From the NCBI GenBank assembly GCA_934569195.1, contig CAKTKB010000066.1, positions 1 through 7,766 on the forward strand: DNA of 7,766 nucleotides. The letters run 5' to 3'. Each line of letters starts with the position of its first letter. The first letter of the stretch is position 1. The notes beneath the pieces are model-generated. The model searched no databases. It was not told the origin of the DNA and worked only from the letters and a program-made list of their open reading frames with translations. Below, piece by piece: positions 6,108-7,766 of the stretch. The stretch is from an uncultured Oscillospiraceae bacterium. Its GTDB lineage: Bacteria; Bacillota; Clostridia; Oscillospirales; Oscillospiraceae. The position numbers and the translations under genes are program-made.

Positions 6108-6120
6108 AGAAGTGTTGCAT
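6088..6120 (-). promoter_or_regulatory. ECF-type promoter P1, upstream of the small ORF
   Basis: On the minus strand: -35-like ATGCAAC (6120-6114), a 17-bp spacer, then -10-like CGTTTTCCA (6096-6088). The -35 box directly follows the ttcA stop codon (complement of 6120-6122). RNA would start near 6083, about 20 nt before the ATG at 6063. The -10 differs from P2 and P3 at two positions (CGTTTTCCA against CGTTATCTA). Confidence 0.65.
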
Positions 6121-6869
6121 TATAAAAGGGTTTCTTCGTCGCGGGGAGGCTTATAGCGCCCGTGCGGCTCCCAATCCGGCAGAGGAAAGCGCTGCATGGC
6201 ACCAAAAATGCGGGATTTCAGCTCCGGATAGGTCCGGCTCAGGGAGTAAATCAGGTTTTTGATCTCCTCCCGCTTTGTGTGCTTGTCTACAGGGCAGCGG
6301 TTGGCCAGCACAGGCAAAGCCAGATCCTTGGCGAAATGATCCAGTGTTTTTTCGTGAATATAGAGCATGGGGCGGATTTGGGTGATCCCGGTCCGGTCCA
6401 GGTGGGTTACCGGCTGAAAGCAGCTGATGCGCCCTTCGTAGATCAGGGACATGACAAAGGTTTCCACTGCGTCGTCGTAGTGATGTCCCAGGGCCAGCTT
6501 GTTGAAGCCCCGCTCCAGAAGCGTCTGATTCAGCGCGCCCCGGCGCATTTTAGAGCACATGGAGCATGGATTCTTTTCCTTGCGGTAGTCAAAGATGATG
6601 GGACCGATCTGGGTGGGTACCACGGTGTAAGGGACGTTCAGGGACTGACAGAGTGCGGCAATTCCGCTGTAGTCCATGCCCAGTCCCATATCGATGGTGA
6701 TGGCCTCCAGGTCAAATTTCCGGCCATAGTATGGACGCAGGCCGGCCAGAAGTACAAGCAGCGCCAGGGAATCCTTTCCGCCGGAGACACCCACGGCAAT
6801 TTTGTCGCCGCTGTGTATCATATCATAGTCCTCCGTGCAGCGGCGAACCATGCCCATAAGTTTCTGCAT
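6120..6869 (-). CDS. ttcA: TtcA-family tRNA 2-thiolation protein (PP-loop ATPase, Fe-S type)
   Basis: ATP-dependent sulfur transferase of 249 residues that probably makes 2-thiocytidine at position 32 of certain tRNAs. The N-type ATP pyrophosphatase loop SGGKDS is at 29-34 within KIAVGVSGGKDSL. C102 and C105 (PCSMCSKMRRG) together with C192 (ANRCP) match the three cysteines that hold the [4Fe-4S] cluster in TtcA. GHHYDDAVET (128-137) is the family's second signature. I choose the start at 6869 because GGAGGA (6884-6879) lies 9 nt upstream; a longer in-frame reading to 6956 adds 29 unconserved, hydrophobic residues and would run into the divergent promoter region. The target base and tRNA are inferred from the family; other TtcA/TtuA relatives modify other positions. 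Confidence 0.87.
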   Translation of the reverse strand: MQKLMGMVRRCTEDYDMIHSGDKIAVGVSGGKDSLALLVLLAGLRPYYGRKFDLEAITIDMGLGMDYSGIAALCQSLNVPYTVVPTQIGPIIFDYRKEKNPCSMCSKMRRGALNQTLLERGFNKLALGHHYDDAVETFVMSLIYEGRISCFQPVTHLDRTGITQIRPMLYIHEKTLDHFAKDLALPVLANRCPVDKHTKREEIKNLIYSLSRTYPELKSRIFGAMQRFPLPDWEPHGRYKPPRDEETLL

Positions 6870-6894
6870 ATTCGTTTTTCCTCCGATTTGCTGA

Positions 6895-6923
6895 AAAATA
6901 GAAAGTGAGCATAAGAGAGTAAA
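6895..6923 (-). promoter_or_regulatory. Candidate sigma-A promoter for ttcA
   Basis: On the minus strand: TTTACT (6923-6918), a 17-bp spacer and TATTTT (6900-6895). The match is moderate. The -35 lies in one of two direct repeats GAGTAAAC (+ strand 6917-6924 and 6937-6944), 20 bp apart. RNA would start near 6888, just ahead of the ribosome binding site. Confidence 0.4.
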
Positions 6924-6986
6924 CGGGAGTGTTCGTGAGTAAACAAGAGATTGCATAGGATTTCAAAGAAAAATCAAAAAAAGCGG

Positions 6987-7015
6987 TTGACATTTCAAAA
7001 AGTATGTGGTATAAA
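6987..7015 (+). promoter_or_regulatory. Strong sigma-A promoter of the rplM-rpsI operon
   Basis: Consensus TTGACA (6987-6992), a 17-bp spacer and TATAAA (7010-7015) preceded by TGG (extended -10). The 20-odd bases upstream are A-rich (6965-6982) and could act as an UP element. RNA would start near 7021-7023, matching a highly expressed ribosomal protein operon. Confidence 0.9.
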
Positions 7016-7020
7016 AGTCA

Positions 7021-7081
7021 AGCGCGACGGAGCTATTGTACTCCCTGCGCCTGAATTTGTCAAAATATTTTACCTAAATAT
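7021..7081 (+). promoter_or_regulatory. Structured 5' leader of rplM, candidate L13 leader
   Basis: Directly at the predicted RNA start, GCGC (7022-7025) pairs with GCGC (7047-7050) and GGAG (7029-7032) with CTCC (7041-7044), separated by a small asymmetric internal loop. An A/T-rich stretch then runs to the ribosome binding site. Firmicutes are known to carry an L13-binding leader RNA in front of rplM for autogenous control; position and hairpin fit, but I could not compare it with the family's consensus. Confidence 0.45.
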
Positions 7082-7093
7082 GGAGGAACGCAT

Positions 7094-7525
7094 ATGTCCA
7101 CTACCCTGGCAAAGAAGGAGACCGTACAGCGCAAGTGGTATGTTCTCGATGCTGCCGGTAAGCCCCTGGGCCGTACCGCTGTCATCGCTGCCAATCTGCT
7201 GCGCGGCAAGCACAAGGTTGATTTCACCCCCAATGTTGATTGCGGCGACTTCGTCATTGTGATCAACACCGACAAGGCTATCCTGACCGGCAACAAGCCC
7301 GAGCAGAAGAAGTACTATCGGGTTTCCGGCTGGATCGGCGGCCTGAAGGAGACGAAGGCCCGCATCATGATGGAGAATCGCTCCGATTACGCGATGGAGC
7401 TGGCGGTTAAGGGAATGCTGCCCAAGAATACCCTGGGCCGTACCGCGCTGACCCGTCTGCACCTGTACAAGGGTGCTGAGCATCCTCATGCTGCCCAGAA
7501 GCCCGAAGCCTGGACCCTGGACTGA
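7094..7525 (+). CDS. rplM: 50S ribosomal protein L13
   Basis: Large-subunit ribosomal protein of 143 residues, the usual length, which binds 23S rRNA early in assembly. Family hallmarks in order: KWYVLDAAGKPLGR (14-27), DFTPNVDCGDFVIVIN (43-58), KKYYRVSGWIGGLKE (72-86), and near the C-terminus GMLPKNTLGR and LYKGAEHPHAAQKP. GGAGG (7082-7086) is 7 nt before the ATG. First gene of the rplM-rpsI operon, with rpsI 17 bp downstream; probably controlled through its 5' leader by L13 itself. Confidence 0.98.
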   Translation: MSTTLAKKETVQRKWYVLDAAGKPLGRTAVIAANLLRGKHKVDFTPNVDCGDFVIVINTDKAILTGNKPEQKKYYRVSGWIGGLKETKARIMMENRSDYAMELAVKGMLPKNTLGRTALTRLHLYKGAEHPHAAQKPEAWTLD

Positions 7526-7542
7526 TTTGGAGGTAACGAACT

Positions 7543-7766
7543 ATGTACGAGAGCAAGAAGAAGTATTTTTACGGCACCGGCCGTCGGAAGTCCTCCGTGG
7601 CCCGGGTTCGTGTGTATGAGAACGGCACCGGCTCCATTATCATCAATGGCCGCGAGATTGACGAGTACTTTGGCCTGGAGACGCTGAAGCTGGTGGTCCG
7701 TCAGCCCCTGGTTACTGCCGATCTGGTAGGCAAGGTTGACGTGGTTGTTTCCGTGGCCGGCGGCGG
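7543..7766 (+). CDS. rpsI: 30S ribosomal protein S9, 3' end outside the window
   Basis: The first 74 codons of the small-subunit protein S9, whose C-terminal tail normally reaches the P-site tRNA (that part lies beyond the window). The start is ATG 7543, with GGAGG (7529-7533) 9 nt upstream. The visible sequence contains [21 protein letters not shown] (10-30), [11 protein letters not shown] (34-44) and VRQPL (51-55), diagnostic of S9, and runs off the edge in VSVAGGG. It follows rplM in the conserved two-gene operon. Confidence 0.97.
   Translation, partial: MYESKKKYFYGTGRRKSSVARVRVYENGTGSIIINGREIDEYFGLETLKLVVRQPLVTADLVGKVDVVVSVAGG

Noticed and set aside
6064..6120. Longer version of the small ORF starting at 6120
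   Set aside because: Its ATG lies in the -35 box of P1 and so would not be in the P1 transcript, and the GAGGGG site fits only the ATG at 6063.
6162..6908. A 248-codon + frame opposite ttcA
   Set aside because: The ttcA frame carries the PP-loop, Fe-S cysteines and a good ribosome binding site; this one has none of these.
6870..6956. N-terminal extension of TtcA by 29 residues
   Set aside because: No ribosome binding site for it and no family similarity; the Met at 6869 has GGAGGA at ideal spacing and gives the usual N-terminus.
1..7766. CRISPR array, transposase, integrase, tRNA or rRNA genes
   Set aside because: No regularly spaced repeats, no terminal inverted repeats with a transposase, and no cloverleaf or rRNA sequence recognised on either strand.

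Overview
The window looks like a chromosomal segment of a moderately GC-rich Clostridia-type Firmicute, plausibly an Oscillospiraceae/Ruminococcaceae-like gut anaerobe. The reasons are strong AGGAGG-type ribosome binding sites, near-consensus sigma-A promoters, intrinsic terminators, and an rplM-rpsI pair behind a structured leader. This lineage call is inference; no marker here fixes it. The window starts inside one gene and ends inside another.

Layout, left to right. (1) The 3' part of a CPA2-type cation:proton antiporter (+). (2) A phosphoribosyltransferase gene (+) with its own promoter and a strong terminator. (3) A translationally coupled pair (+): a cytoplasmic SGNH/GDSL hydrolase and a YfbR-like HD-domain nucleotidase, overlapping by ATGA. 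(4) A monocistronic gene (+) for a rhomboid-fold membrane protein that appears to lack the protease dyad and carries a C-terminal Cys/His-rich zinc-ribbon-like tail. (5) A long hairpin that probably ends transcription from both sides. (6) A block on the minus strand, transcribed right to left: a TtcA-family tRNA thiolase, a 48-codon candidate small ORF, an ECF sigma factor, and a 401-residue repetitive protein of unknown function. (7) Divergent to ttcA, the rplM-rpsI operon (+), with rpsI cut by the window end.

The most interesting part is about 4134-6119 (-). The small ORF, the sigma-factor gene and the 401-residue gene are each preceded by the same bipartite promoter-like motif: ATGCA(A/G)C, exactly 17 bp, then CGTTATC or CGTTTTC. 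This is the architecture of ECF promoters (compare TGAAAC/CGTA for Bacillus sigma-W). The simplest reading is a compact self-activating ECF regulon whose main output is a cytoplasmic, solenoid-like protein with about 20-residue VNG-centred repeats and a DCAKV-repeat, Cys-rich C-terminus. No recognisable anti-sigma gene is next to it. The first of the three promoters is built into a perfect 12-bp inverted repeat directly behind ttcA. That repeat could terminate ttcA and would hide the small ORF's ribosome binding site in read-through RNA, but not in RNA started at the ECF promoter.

The remaining genes are housekeeping: ion homeostasis, nucleotide salvage or clean-up, tRNA modification and ribosomal proteins.
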